Shown here in pieces: positions 33,514 to 41,319 of a stretch of 64,000 bases of DNA; position 1 is the stretch's first letter, and each line of letters opens with the position of its first letter. The notes under the pieces are model-generated. The model made no database searches. It saw only the letters and a list, made by a program, of their open reading frames with translations, and was not told the DNA's origin. A program made the translations under genes and the position numbers. Location: positions 2,170,001-2,234,000 of the forward strand of contig JBMNLP010000001.1 in the NCBI GenBank assembly GCA_050952845.1, in the 5' to 3' direction. The DNA comes from JAGVSV01 sp050952845. Its GTDB lineage: Bacteria > Bacillota > Clostridia > Christensenellales > Aristaeellaceae.

Positions 33514-34641
33514 TTATGCGCCCTTATTCACGTCCACCGTGATGGTCTTCACGGGCTTGCTGTCGGTCGAGTTCACCAGCACGACGTGCGCCTTGGTGTT
33601 GGTGGATGCCGTGATCTCGGTGTCGCTGTCCGTCCAGTCCGTGGTGCCTGTGAGCGCCGTATCCCACACGCCGATGTTGTCAGCGCTGGTATCCAGCTTG
33701 TACACCCACTTGTAACCGGCGGGCGCAGCCATCACGGCAGGGATCACGATCTTGGTCTTGCCGGAAGCGCCGGCCACGGTCTTGATGCCGCTGTCGCTGG
33801 TCAGCGCCTGCAGGCCCGTGAACTGGGTCAGCGCCACCACCTTGCTGGCGTCGTACAGATACGCCACGCAGTGCTTGCTGGCGAAGATGTTGTCGCGCAT
33901 GTACTCCGGCTCGCGCTCCACCTCTACCAGCGTGCCGCGCTTGTTGATCAGCCGCAGCGCGCCGGGCTTCACGATGAAGTGGTTCTTTTCCTTGACGGTC
34001 GTGTCGGTCTTGATCTTGTTGCTGATCATGATCTGGCAGCCCCAGACCTCGCCCACCACCTCGTCGGTGATCATCCGCTGGCCCAGGTCGCTGGCGCGGA
34101 TGTAGTCGTTGTCCTTGCGCAGCGCGGCAAAGCCGGCAGCGTCGGTCAGCAGCACCTTGTCGCCGGTCAGGTCCTCGCCGAACAGCACCAGCGCGTCGGC
34201 AATGTTGTCGGCGGAAATGGTGGTGTTGATGTGCTTGCGGCTCACACCCACGCCATTGAGCACGCTGAACAGCTCGTCATCCACGCCCTGGTCGATGGCG
34301 CGGGCCAGCTGCTTGGCAGCCTCGCCCATCGGGTCGCCGTGCCCGCTCAGCCGGGCCTCGTCCGTGATGCTGATGCCCTTGGCGTACTTGTGCACGGTGG
34401 CCTGCGTGGTGCCGGCTTCCAGCTTGCCGGTCTCGATCTGGCCGTTCTCGGCGATGACGGTTGCCTTGCCGATGTACTTGAACGCCGGGAACTTCAGCGT
34501 GTCGCCGGGCTGGCCTACCAGGGTGTTGTCCTCGGTAGCCAGCGGCAGCAGGGTGATGTTGTCGCCTAACTTACCCTCCACCAGGTCGGCTATCACCTCG
34601 GGGATCACAAGGTTCGCTTTCAAAGTGTATTCAGATGCCAT
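33514..34641 (-). CDS. Major capsid protein (N4-gp56 type)
   Basis: 375 residues. The HK97-fold body fits the N4-gp56 capsid family: NLVIPEVIADLVEGKLGDNI, FPAFKYIGKATVIAENGQIE, GISITDEARLSGHGDPMGEA and DNIFASKHCVAYLYDASKVV. The last 80 residues or so (from about 295, KIVIPAVMAAPAGYKWVYKL) are a beta-rich extra domain likely to lie on the shell surface. RBS GAAGGAG. The scaffold gene ends 3 bp upstream. Confidence 0.88.
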   Translation of the reverse strand: MASEYTLKANLVIPEVIADLVEGKLGDNITLLPLATEDNTLVGQPGDTLKFPAFKYIGKATVIAENGQIETGKLEAGTTQATVHKYAKGISITDEARLSGHGDPMGEAAKQLARAIDQGVDDELFSVLNGVGVSRKHINTTISADNIADALVLFGEDLTGDKVLLTDAAGFAALRKDNDYIRASDLGQRMITDEVVGEVWGCQIMISNKIKTDTTVKEKNHFIVKPGALRLINKRGTLVEVEREPEYMRDNIFASKHCVAYLYDASKVVALTQFTGLQALTSDSGIKTVAGASGKTKIVIPAVMAAPAGYKWVYKLDTSADNIGVWDTALTGTTDWTDSDTEITASTNTKAHVVLVNSTDSKPVKTITVDVNKGA

Positions 34642-34644
34642 GGT

Positions 34645-35271
34645 TTAACTCCTTCCGAACGTGCGCTCATACGCCTCTTTGTCCCGTGCGTACAGCTCGG
34701 CACGCTCACTGTATGTCATGTTTTTAGGGTCAGGTGGTACAGTCGTTCCGCCGCCCGTCCTGGGCGGCTCCTTGCCCTTCAGCCGTTCGTCCACCCCTGC
34801 CTGCACCGCGTCGCGGAAAGCCTTCTCCACCGCGTCAATGGATTTCTGGCAGGCGTCAGCGTCCGCATAGCTCAGGCTGTCCAGCAGGCCGGTAGGCAGG
34901 CCTTTCTCGGCCAGTGTTGTCGCCGCCTGCGCTTTCAGCTCGCGCAGCGTCAGCGCCGCCTCGCGCTCTGCCAGTTCCTTCTCCTTCTGTTCGCGCTCGT
35001 GCTGCGCCTTCTGCTCTGCGTTCATCTTGGCCAGCTTCTCTGCCTCGGTCTTGGCGGCCTCCACAGCCGCGTCCTGCTCAGTCTGCCACTTGGCCCTGGC
35101 GGTTTCCAGCGCCTTCGTAATGCGCCGGTCAAACTCAGCCTGATAGTCCTTGTTCTTCAGCAGGTCGTCAAAGGTCTGCGGGTTGTCCGCTCCCTCGTCT
35201 CCGTCCGCAGGAGGGTCAGCCGGAGGATCGGCAAATAGCTGCAGGTTCAGGGGTAATGGGTTCGTTTTCAT
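34645..35271 (-). CDS. Scaffold protein (DUF4355-like)
   Basis: 208 residues that would guide capsid assembly and leave the shell. The N-terminus LNLQLFADPPADPPADG is the usual start of this group; residues 45-120 form a highly charged coiled coil (KNKDYQAEFDRRITKALETA onward) and the C-terminus is basic. RBS AAGGAG. Directly upstream of the capsid gene. Confidence 0.85.
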   Translation of the reverse strand: MKTNPLPLNLQLFADPPADPPADGDEGADNPQTFDDLLKNKDYQAEFDRRITKALETARAKWQTEQDAAVEAAKTEAEKLAKMNAEQKAQHEREQKEKELAEREAALTLRELKAQAATTLAEKGLPTGLLDSLSYADADACQKSIDAVEKAFRDAVQAGVDERLKGKEPPRTGGGTTVPPDPKNMTYSERAELYARDKEAYERTFGRS

Positions 35272-35324
35272 GTGTTTTCTCCTTGCCCAGGCCGTTCACG
35301 CCAGCCCGTTCATTTTTGATATGC

Positions 35325-35352
35325 AAAAGCCGCCTTTCTTTCGATTGGCGGC
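35325..35352 (-). terminator. Internal terminator before the scaffold gene
   Basis: Read leftward: GCCGCC, 12-nt loop, GGCGGC, TTTTG. It lies between the 57-aa gene and the scaffold gene, so transcripts of the packaging part may partly end here or the scaffold-capsid part may have its own promoter. Confidence 0.7.
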
Positions 35353-35374
35353 CGGTTGCCTTGGTTATGGTTAA

Positions 35375-35548
35375 TTAGGGTCGGTTAGGGTCATTATGTT
35401 CCTCTAACCAAGTATAAATCATCTGCTTGTAAGCCCACGGTACTTCCTGGCTGTTCAGCAGCTGCTTCACGATCCATATCAGTTCCTTGAACTCATCTAT
35501 GTCCGTTACGTTGACATTGACAGTCAATCGATCAACAGGTTTGCTCAT
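35375..35548 (-). CDS. Small phage protein, 57 aa
   Basis: ATG at 35548 follows GGAGGG at eight bases; the frame extends upstream but without a better start. Sequence starts SKPVDRLTVNVNVTDIDEFK and has a helical LIWIVKQLLNS segment. Flanked by terminators on both sides, so it may be made from its own or a read-through transcript. Function unknown. Confidence 0.6.
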   Translation of the reverse strand: MSKPVDRLTVNVNVTDIDEFKELIWIVKQLLNSQEVPWAYKQMIYTWLEEHNDPNRP

Positions 35549-35564
35549 GTTCGTTTCCCTCCAA

Positions 35565-35593
35565 TCAAAAAGCACCGGCTTGCGCGGATGCTT
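35565..35593 (-). terminator. Weak terminator after the 66-aa gene
   Basis: AGCATC and GGTGCT arms (read leftward, one G-T pair) with an interrupted middle, followed by TTTTTG. Stem of six pairs, 24 bp after the stop of the 66-aa gene. Confidence 0.5.
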
Positions 35594-35616
35594 GGGTTTA
35601 TAACTGTCTTTGGAAT

Positions 35617-35817
35617 CTAATTCTGGTTATACAGCTCATCATAAAGTCCTTGCAATCTCCTGCTTTCGGCTGTTGAGTTATAACTCGAATCAAGGGCATC
35701 TACAATAGCTAAATCCAAAAGCGTTTGAAGCTCCTGAAAATCGTCAGCTTCAACAAGAGCGCGAATGTTAGGAATCGCTGGAACCAATTCTTCAATCTGT
35801 TTTTCCGTAATAACCAT
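35617..35817 (-). CDS. Small acidic protein behind gp7; possible immunity protein
   Basis: 66 residues from ATG 35817, seven bases after AAGGAGG and 14 bp after the gp7 stop, so translated right after it. About 13 acidic against 4 basic residues; the N-terminal half reads VITEKQIEELVPAIPNIRAL, all helical. Small acidic proteins directly downstream of toxin-bearing genes are often immunity proteins, and the upstream gp7 ends in a toxin-like domain. That function is inference; I recognise no family. The alternative is an ordinary virion or morphogenesis protein. Confidence 0.6.
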   Translation of the reverse strand: MVITEKQIEELVPAIPNIRALVEADDFQELQTLLDLAIVDALDSSYNSTAESRRLQGLYDELYNQN

Positions 35818-35831
35818 TCGCTTACCTCCTT

Positions 35832-37379
35832 TCACTTTCTCGGATTCGTTTGTATGAGCAATCCTGTAACGGGATTGATAGTTACACCACAAACATTGTT
35901 TCGATAGTGGCGGCTTACTTCGCCCTTTGAATTCACGTGCTGTCTAATAATAGATTCTTCCGAAACGAGAACCGCTCTTGCATCTGGCACACTCACGCCC
36001 ATGCGTTTTTGTTCATAGTTGCCAATCAGACGATCAATAAAGTGCGTCTTAAAGCCCTTGATCTCCGCTCCATCTGAGGTGACGGTACCAATAAGCGTTT
36101 CCGTCACTTCCTCGGCTACGCTCTGGTAGTGCGCAAACCCTGTCAGTGTGGACAATTCACCTTCTCGCACGCCGCTCACATAGCCTTTCAGCAGCCGCCA
36201 CTTCTCAGGCTCATTATACTTGATACTCTGAAAACCATCAAGGGTTTTGGGCAGCTCCTTCTTGCCAACAATCGCCGCATAATCCTGATACTGCTTCATA
36301 TCCCGGCTCCTGTTCAGCAGCATCTTGCGGCTTTGCTCCACGGTAGTTATGCCGTGCTTTTCCTGCATAGCCTCTAACCATTCAGAATAGGTCATTGTGC
36401 GCGGCACCTTCATCTCCTCGCCCGTCACCGGGTCGCGCGCCCAGCGTTTCATGTGTGCATGGCTAATGCCGTCTATCACAGGCTCTACAGAGGAGCGACA
36501 CCACGGATGCAGAGGCGGATAGTTCACGCCAACCTCTTTCTCGCTCAGCAGAAACTCCTGCCCGTCTTTCTCCTGACAAAGCCGGCTTGTACGTCCATCC
36601 AGCACCGCCATGTACTTATAGCGCTCGATTCCCGCGTCAGCGTATGCCTCGGCGGTAGCCTGGTTGCTGATGTAGTTGGTCTCTGTCCTCAGCAGCCTGT
36701 TGGCCGCGAACCTGCTGCCGTTGGCTTCTTCTATCAGCGTGTCAAAGGTCTGCCTGCTGGTCTTGCCCTGCATGATGGCCTCGGTCAAGGCTTGTGACAG
36801 GTTCCGCGCGGTCACATTGGCGTTAGCCCACACCCGTTGAGAGAACTGCTTACCGCTCCAGTTATACCGGAGTATCTGGTTCATCCGCCTGCTGTCCACG
36901 CCCGCGAAGCCAAAGCCCAGGCCTGTGTATTGCTGCACATCGAACATCGTGCGCTGGTAGCCCTCAAACAGCACGTCTCTCAGATGCACCTGGCCGACAG
37001 TCGCCTCCACGTCAGCAGCCTGCACAGCGTTCACCCTCGCGCTCTCCCGGATCGCTTGTAGCCGGTTGATCCGGGCCGTGTATGCCGGGGCGTTCAGCCG
37101 GGCCTCTATGGCCCGTTGCATGCGCTTGTTTGTGATCGTGTCCAAACGCTGGCGCAGGTCATCCAGCACGCTCATGGGCGCGGGTTGTTTCAGCATCGCT
37201 ATCGCCTCATCGCGCGTCAGGTCATGGTAGAAGGCGAAGTTGCCGATGATCTTCTCTACGTCCTCATGCAGCTGGTTCACCATGCGGTCATATGCGCGGG
37301 ATACCGTCCTCAGCGTCTTAGCGCTGGCGCGGTCGTAGTACGCCTGGCGCGCCGCTGCCCTGGCCTCCCAGTAGCTCAC
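35832..37379 (-). CDS. gp7/MuF-like minor head protein with C-terminal toxin-like domain
   Basis: 515 residues. Residues 1-310 are the SPP1 gp7 (head morphogenesis, MuF-like) part: helical N-terminus, RLLRTETNYISNQATAEAYA, YKYMAVLDGRTSRLCQEKDG, and YPPLHPWCRSSVEPV. It binds the portal and may be ejected with DNA. After a linker, residues about 410-515 form a separate domain with FKTHFIDRLIG, RMGVSVPDARAVL, SRHYRN and VTINPVTGLLIQTNP, a His/Arg pattern like the BECR-type nuclease modules attached to phage head proteins (MuF polymorphic toxins). The GTG start overlaps the portal stop (GTGA). Confidence 0.82.
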   Translation of the reverse strand: MSYWEARAAARQAYYDRASAKTLRTVSRAYDRMVNQLHEDVEKIIGNFAFYHDLTRDEAIAMLKQPAPMSVLDDLRQRLDTITNKRMQRAIEARLNAPAYTARINRLQAIRESARVNAVQAADVEATVGQVHLRDVLFEGYQRTMFDVQQYTGLGFGFAGVDSRRMNQILRYNWSGKQFSQRVWANANVTARNLSQALTEAIMQGKTSRQTFDTLIEEANGSRFAANRLLRTETNYISNQATAEAYADAGIERYKYMAVLDGRTSRLCQEKDGQEFLLSEKEVGVNYPPLHPWCRSSVEPVIDGISHAHMKRWARDPVTGEEMKVPRTMTYSEWLEAMQEKHGITTVEQSRKMLLNRSRDMKQYQDYAAIVGKKELPKTLDGFQSIKYNEPEKWRLLKGYVSGVREGELSTLTGFAHYQSVAEEVTETLIGTVTSDGAEIKGFKTHFIDRLIGNYEQKRMGVSVPDARAVLVSEESIIRQHVNSKGEVSRHYRNNVCGVTINPVTGLLIQTNPRK

Positions 37380-38764
37380 GCGTCATCATCCTCAGCCGCC
37401 GCAAACGGCATGCCAAACGCCGTCTGCTGGCGCTTTAGGTTCTTGGCCTTTTCCTCGCTGATCTCGTCATATGCCGCGTCCACATCCTGGACGAAGGGCA
37501 GCTGGCCCAGCAGCGTGCGCGTGGGCACGATGTTATTCAGCGCGGCTACCATCTGCGACAACTCCAGTTCATTGGCAGGCAGCGCGCGCCGGAACACGAT
37601 GTCCACCGCGTCCGCGTCAACCTTGGCCTGCCCCTTGACAGCTAAGAAGTTGGCAAACAGCTTCAGCCGCTCCCGCAGCGCTTCCTCAAACCATCGTTCT
37701 TTCACCTTGGTCAGCTGCTCCAGGCCGAACAGCTTGTACTTCATCGCCACGCCGCTGACGTTGCCGGCAAAGTTCTCATCCGACAAATCCGGCACCATGG
37801 CTAACTTATGAATATCCGCGTTAATGGCGTCCTTGAGAATTTCTACGTCCGCCTCGGCCAGCTGCTTGACCAGATATTCAGCCGTCGCGTCGTTATCCGG
37901 CAGCATCAGCATTTTGTCCTGCCTGATCTGCTGCGCGGGCGTCCGGCCTTTCTTGATCACCTCGCCTTTTTCATCCAGTATATCCGGCTCAGTTTCCAGC
38001 CGCACGCCGGTCAATACCAGCAACGCCTGCACAAACTGCTCTTTGTCATTCACGCGGTCGCTTTGCAGGATGTCGTAGGCGTCAATCAGCGTCATCACAT
38101 GCTCGAAGTCGCCGGTTTCATCGTCGTTGTTCCAGTATTCGACGATCGGGATGCCGTCAAAGTAGTGCGCGTCCATCTCCGGCGTCGCTTTGGCTGCCGC
38201 TTCCCGGTCCTTGCCCCTGTACACCATGTGCATGCTGTTGGTATACGCATGTATCTCCATGCCGTCAACCTTGCCGTCCATGGAAAATGTGCTGTAATAC
38301 CGCACGCCCAGCAGCGGCGTGCTGGCCACGTCATTGCCGTACACCACAAACGCGCTGCGCGGGTCCAGCGCCGCCGTGCGCGGCCTGGCCTGTTCATCCG
38401 CGTAGCACAGCTCCACGCCCTTGCCGTACAGGCTGGCGTCCTTGGCAAGCTCCGCGTCCACGCTGTCCGCGCGCGCGGCTTTGTAGGCGTCCAGCAGGCT
38501 GTCAATGTTCTCGCCCTCGTAAGACACCGGATTGCCGATCAGGTAGCCCGATGCCACCGCCACGATATACCGCGCGTAGTTGTGCACCAACTTGTTATTG
38601 GGCATGCCCTCGGTCACTTGGCGGGCCAGGATCGCAGGCTTGGACGCGTACGCGGCAGCCAACTTTTCCATTACGCTGACGCGTATCTCGTGCTCTTTCA
38701 AGCAGCCCATCAAAAAAGCGGGGGTGATCCCGCCTTCAATCAGCTTTTCGTCCCTGACAATCAT
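37376..38764 (-). CDS. Portal protein (SPP1 gp6-like)
   Basis: 462 residues; forms the twelve-fold ring through which DNA enters and leaves the head. Signature stretches: NNKLVHNYARYIVAVASGYL, GNPVSYEGENIDSLLDAYKA, YGKGVELCYADEQARPRTAA and, near residue 330, NFAGNVSGVAMKYKLFGLEQ, as in the phage_prot_Gp6 family. The acidic C-terminus (AEDDDA) faces the capsid inside. It overlaps the terminase stop by 4 bp (ATGA). Confidence 0.93.
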   Translation of the reverse strand: MIVRDEKLIEGGITPAFLMGCLKEHEIRVSVMEKLAAAYASKPAILARQVTEGMPNNKLVHNYARYIVAVASGYLIGNPVSYEGENIDSLLDAYKAARADSVDAELAKDASLYGKGVELCYADEQARPRTAALDPRSAFVVYGNDVASTPLLGVRYYSTFSMDGKVDGMEIHAYTNSMHMVYRGKDREAAAKATPEMDAHYFDGIPIVEYWNNDDETGDFEHVMTLIDAYDILQSDRVNDKEQFVQALLVLTGVRLETEPDILDEKGEVIKKGRTPAQQIRQDKMLMLPDNDATAEYLVKQLAEADVEILKDAINADIHKLAMVPDLSDENFAGNVSGVAMKYKLFGLEQLTKVKERWFEEALRERLKLFANFLAVKGQAKVDADAVDIVFRRALPANELELSQMVAALNNIVPTRTLLGQLPFVQDVDAAYDEISEEKAKNLKRQQTAFGMPFAAAEDDDA

Positions 38765-40011
38765 ATGCCCAATCCCTCTCTCGATGCGGTCGTTGCTATC
38801 TTTTGCTGCGATTCGCTCTCTATCGCGTAGCGAACGGAGTCAATCAAATGGTTATTTCTGTCCTCCGGCACACGTAAGCTATTGCCGTCCTTGTCCTTGC
38901 GCCATTGGTACAGCTGCAGCTCGTTGCGCATGGTCTGGCAGCGGGTGTCCACGACGATCTCATGCCCCTGCAGCCACTGAATGCCGTGATTCACGCTGTC
39001 CGGCCCCTTCCTGGCAGGCAGCGCCTTGACACCGCGGTTCCGCAGCTCCGTGATGCTCTTTGGCTCGGCGCTGTCGCAGGTGATGTAATGCCCGCCGGTA
39101 AACGGCAGCAGCAGGTCAGCCAGCATGTCGTTGGTCAGCCCGCGCTCGTATATCTCATCCAGCACATAGACGCGCTTGCGCGCGCGGTCGTAGTGCAGCT
39201 TGACGCATGCAGCCGGGTCGCTCGAAAAGCCAAAGTCAAGCCCGAAGTATAGCCGATCCGCACCCCTGGCAAACTCCGTCAGGTCCTCTACCCGCCAGTT
39301 GCGGAATATCACGTCGCCCAGCGTTCCCCAGTTGCCGTAGGTATAAACCTCGCGGTAGTACTCATCGCCCTCGTTTTCCAGCCTGTGTATATCGCCTGGC
39401 GTCAGGAACCTGTTGTCCTTGTATGTGGTCTTGATGATCGTTAGATGCTCGTCCCGGTAGGCAGTATCATCGTCTGCCCATCCGCCAAAGAACTGCTTGA
39501 ACAGCCAGTGGTCCTTATACACCGGGTTAAACGACAGCGTGATCCGCTTCTTGTGCCTGCTCAGCCCGCGCAGGCGCTTTTCAAGCTGCTTATAGTCCTC
39601 GTAGTCTATCTCAGTGGCTTCTTCAACCCAGATATCGGTCAGCACGCCGTTGGCCGGCGTAATGGACTTGATCTTTTCCACGTCATCCAGCCCGGCAAAC
39701 ATGATCTGCGCGCCGTTGTTCAGCGCGGTGATGGTCATGTCGCTTTTGCCGACGTTGAACCAGGCGCTCAGCCCCATGTTCGCGATCGCTTTGGTGACCT
39801 CGTTCCACACGCTGCCGCGCAGCGTCTTGGCCACATTGCGCAGTATCAGGTAATTGCGCCCCTGCAGCGTATCAAGCACCGCGCGCTGTCCAAGGAAGTA
39901 CGACTTGCCGGACGAACTGCCGCCGAAGAACACCTGCATCGCTGTATCGTCCAGCAAAAAGGGCACATACACGTCGTTGCACAGCGACGGGTTAAACCTA
40001 ATCCGTGCCAT
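38761..40011 (-). CDS. Terminase large subunit (PBSX type)
   Basis: 416-residue packaging motor and nuclease. ATPase: Walker A VFFGGSSSGKSYFLGQRA near residue 30 and Walker B region LTDIWVEEATEIDYEDY near 125, coupling motif RITLSFNPVY. Nuclease: RLYFGLDFGFSSDPAACVKL near 255 with the first Asp, and NNHLIDSVRYAIE near 390 with the last. Start ATG 40011, overlapping the small-subunit stop by 14 bp; the frame extends 12 codons upstream without a better site. Confidence 0.94.
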   Translation of the reverse strand: MARIRFNPSLCNDVYVPFLLDDTAMQVFFGGSSSGKSYFLGQRAVLDTLQGRNYLILRNVAKTLRGSVWNEVTKAIANMGLSAWFNVGKSDMTITALNNGAQIMFAGLDDVEKIKSITPANGVLTDIWVEEATEIDYEDYKQLEKRLRGLSRHKKRITLSFNPVYKDHWLFKQFFGGWADDDTAYRDEHLTIIKTTYKDNRFLTPGDIHRLENEGDEYYREVYTYGNWGTLGDVIFRNWRVEDLTEFARGADRLYFGLDFGFSSDPAACVKLHYDRARKRVYVLDEIYERGLTNDMLADLLLPFTGGHYITCDSAEPKSITELRNRGVKALPARKGPDSVNHGIQWLQGHEIVVDTRCQTMRNELQLYQWRKDKDGNSLRVPEDRNNHLIDSVRYAIESESQQKIATTASREGLGI

Positions 40012-40327
40012 CCTGCCCGCTTCCTGCGATTTCCAACACGAAGTCACCAGCCATCTGCTGGGTGATGTCTGCTTTTATCGCCTGTGGCGCCTTACCGTAA
40101 GCGTACTCAATAACCAGCCTGGCAGCTGTCAGCCTGTCCTTCGTGTCCTCTTCCGGGTTTTTCATGATTTCAATCACTGTTTCAAGCGCTACGGTCGCAT
40201 TTTCTTTGACAAGCGCCTTGAACTCGGGGGGCTGCTTCGGCCTGCCGCCGCCCTTGTTGCCCTTCACAAAGCGCCCTTTTGCGTCTCGTTCGCGCTTTCC
40301 GTTTTCTGTCCGATTTACGGCGGTCAT
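39998..40327 (-). CDS. Terminase small subunit-like protein
   Basis: 109 residues, start ATG 40327 behind AAAGGAG. Begins with a basic stretch RDAKGRFVKGNKGGGRPKQP (the DUF5681-like motif) followed by helices ALVKENATVALETVIEIMKN and DRLTAARLVIEYAYGKAPQA. It would recognise the packaging site and recruit the large subunit. First gene of the late operon. Confidence 0.75.
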   Translation of the reverse strand: MTAVNRTENGKRERDAKGRFVKGNKGGGRPKQPPEFKALVKENATVALETVIEIMKNPEEDTKDRLTAARLVIEYAYGKAPQAIKADITQQMAGDFVLEIAGSGQDGTD

Positions 40328-40350
40328 TAGCCTGCTCCTTTCCGCTAATA

Positions 40351-40379
40351 TTGATAAGCTCACCATAAAATGTTAAAAT
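40351..40379 (+). promoter_or_regulatory. Plus-strand promoter opposing the late operon
   Basis: TTGATA (40351-40356), 17-bp spacer, TAAAAT (40374-40379). It reads away from the terminase gene into the 40454 mini-ORF and stops at the terminator at 40547. Confidence 0.65.
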
Positions 40380-40453
40380 GAAAGCGTCACTGAAAGAGTT
40401 TCCGTCTTTTGCGCCTGTCTTTCCGCAATCATTAATGAAAGGAGGACAAAAGA

Positions 40454-40486
40454 ATGGATAATGTCTTAAATATCCTCAATCTTTAG
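40454..40486 (+). CDS. Ten-residue peptide MDNVLNILNL
   Basis: ATG six bases after GAAAGGAGGACA, stop TAG at 40484-40486. The codons after the TAG continue in the same frame as the next entry. It is either a leader peptide, or the N-terminal part of a longer hydrophobic peptide broken by one nonsense codon. Confidence 0.4.
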   Translation: MDNVLNILNL

Positions 40487-40543
40487 GTGAACATCTGTCG
40501 CTTAATCGTGCAATGGCTCACTTATCGAAAGAAGGATAAGTGA
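40487..40543 (+). CDS. Possible second half: VNICRLIVQWLTYRKKDK
   Basis: Begins with GTG immediately after the TAG, without its own ribosome site, so translation would need coupling or read-through. Hydrophobic helix followed by a strongly basic tail (YRKKDK), a layout seen in small membrane toxins of type I systems. With the ten preceding residues it would make a 29-residue peptide. Coding status unproven. Confidence 0.3.
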   Translation: MNICRLIVQWLTYRKKDK

Positions 40544-40546
40544 CAG

Positions 40547-40568
40547 CAGGGGGTAATCCCCCTGTTTT
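40547..40568 (+). terminator. Terminator of the small plus-strand transcript
   Basis: CAGGGGG, loop TAAT, CCCCCTG, TTTT: a perfect seven-pair stem with a tetraloop. Confidence 0.85.
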
Positions 40569-40579
40569 GATTTCACCTA

Positions 40580-40606
40580 ACAAAAAACCGCCCTTTGTGG
40601 ACGGTT
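40580..40606 (-). terminator. Terminator of the early operon
   Basis: Read leftward: AACCGTCC, loop ACAAA, GGGCGGTT (one T-G pair), then TTTTTT. It lies 44 bp after the ArpU-like gene and separates early from late leftward transcription. Confidence 0.85.
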
Positions 40607-40635
40607 CTTGACAATACTATTATAGCACATCTGAA

Positions 40636-40665
40636 ACTGTCATTTACTGTCATTTACTGTCATCT
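40636..40665 (+). repeat. Three tandem 10-bp repeats ACTGTCATTT
   Basis: Units at 40636, 40646 and 40656, the last with one mismatch. They overlap the last codons of the ArpU-like gene (DDSK-stop) and lie just before the early terminator. Confidence 0.8.
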
Positions 40666-41096
40666 TTTGTTCTCGACTTGAAAAATTGCTCGTTTTCTCG
40701 GCCGATAGCAACCAGCGCAGCGCCATGCAGCCGGTGTACATGCTTTTCCTCGTAGTTCATTTCTCGCATTATTCGCCGCCAGCTCCACCCGTTCAAATAC
40801 CGATACCGCAAAATATCCCTGTACCTGCTATCATCTAACTGGTCGATCAGCCTCTCCGCCAGCCGCACCTCGTCTACCAATCGGTCAATCTCACGGTCCA
40901 AATCGCTCTCCAAATCCATCAGACGGCATACAGCAGTTTCCACGCGGCTGTCGCCATGCGCGCCGCCAGGCTGCTGCAGAACGACGCTGCCGGTGCCCTG
41001 CATCGCCAGGTCGTAATAATGCTGTCTGCGTTCCATCAGGGCCTTGATGCGCCGTTCATGGCCCTGTATGCCGCGCAGAAACTCCTTAGCCATCAT
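40650..41096 (-). CDS. ArpU-like late transcription regulator
   Basis: 148 residues. A coiled N-terminal half and a C-terminal sigma-region-4-like helix-turn-helix: YRDILRYRYLNGWSWRRIMR followed by EMNYEEKHVHRLHGAALVAI. This is the shape of DUF1492/ArpU/RinA-like proteins that turn on late genes in phages of Bacillota. Its place as last early gene, just before the terminator and terminase, fits. Start ATG 41096 behind GAGGGAG; the next codon is also ATG. Confidence 0.82.
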   Translation of the reverse strand: MMAKEFLRGIQGHERRIKALMERRQHYYDLAMQGTGSVVLQQPGGAHGDSRVETAVCRLMDLESDLDREIDRLVDEVRLAERLIDQLDDSRYRDILRYRYLNGWSWRRIMREMNYEEKHVHRLHGAALVAIGRENEQFFKSRTKDDSK

Positions 41097-41109
41097 GATC
41101 TCCCTCGCT

Positions 41110-41319
41110 CTACAAAGTGTTCCTTTTGATCTCGATCGCCGCCACCTCCGACAGCCGCAGGAACGTGGTGCAGTCGTTGCCGTCCGGTATAGCCATCAGC
41201 TTGTCCGAATTATCCATGGTAGCGATCCTGTGCGCGGCAGCTTCCGCGCTTGATGCATCGTAGTGCTTGACTTGGATTTTCTCACCGCTTTTCAGCGTGA
41301 TGATGACTGTATAATCCAT
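41110..41319 (-). CDS. Small phage protein, 69 aa
   Basis: Beta-alpha protein beginning DYTVIITLKSGEKIQVKHYD and containing DASSAEAAAHRIATM. AAAGGAG precedes the ATG, which overlaps the preceding stop by one base. No recognised function; resembles small accessory proteins that sit next to late regulators. Confidence 0.65.
   Translation of the reverse strand: MDYTVIITLKSGEKIQVKHYDASSAEAAAHRIATMDNSDKLMAIPDGNDCTTFLRLSEVAAIEIKRNTL

Larger units (their letters stand above)
40386..40568 (+). ncRNA. Predicted short transcript opposite the terminase leader
   Basis: Limits inferred from the promoter at 40351 and the T-run ending at 40568, about 183 nt. It contains a strong ribosome site (GAAAGGAGG), two mini-ORFs in one frame, a perfect hairpin CACTTATC/GATAAGTG (40519-40542) and the terminator hairpin. 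The whole transcript is antisense to the region just upstream of the terminase small-subunit gene. Confidence 0.55.

Noticed and set aside
40454..40543. TAG recoding throughout the prophage
   Set aside because: Clear phage genes end normally in TAG (gpG at 31175, small terminase at 39998), and no large gene is split by in-frame TAG.
40636..40665. CRISPR-like array
   Set aside because: The units are 10 bp without spacers; no repeat-spacer array and no cas genes occur in the window.
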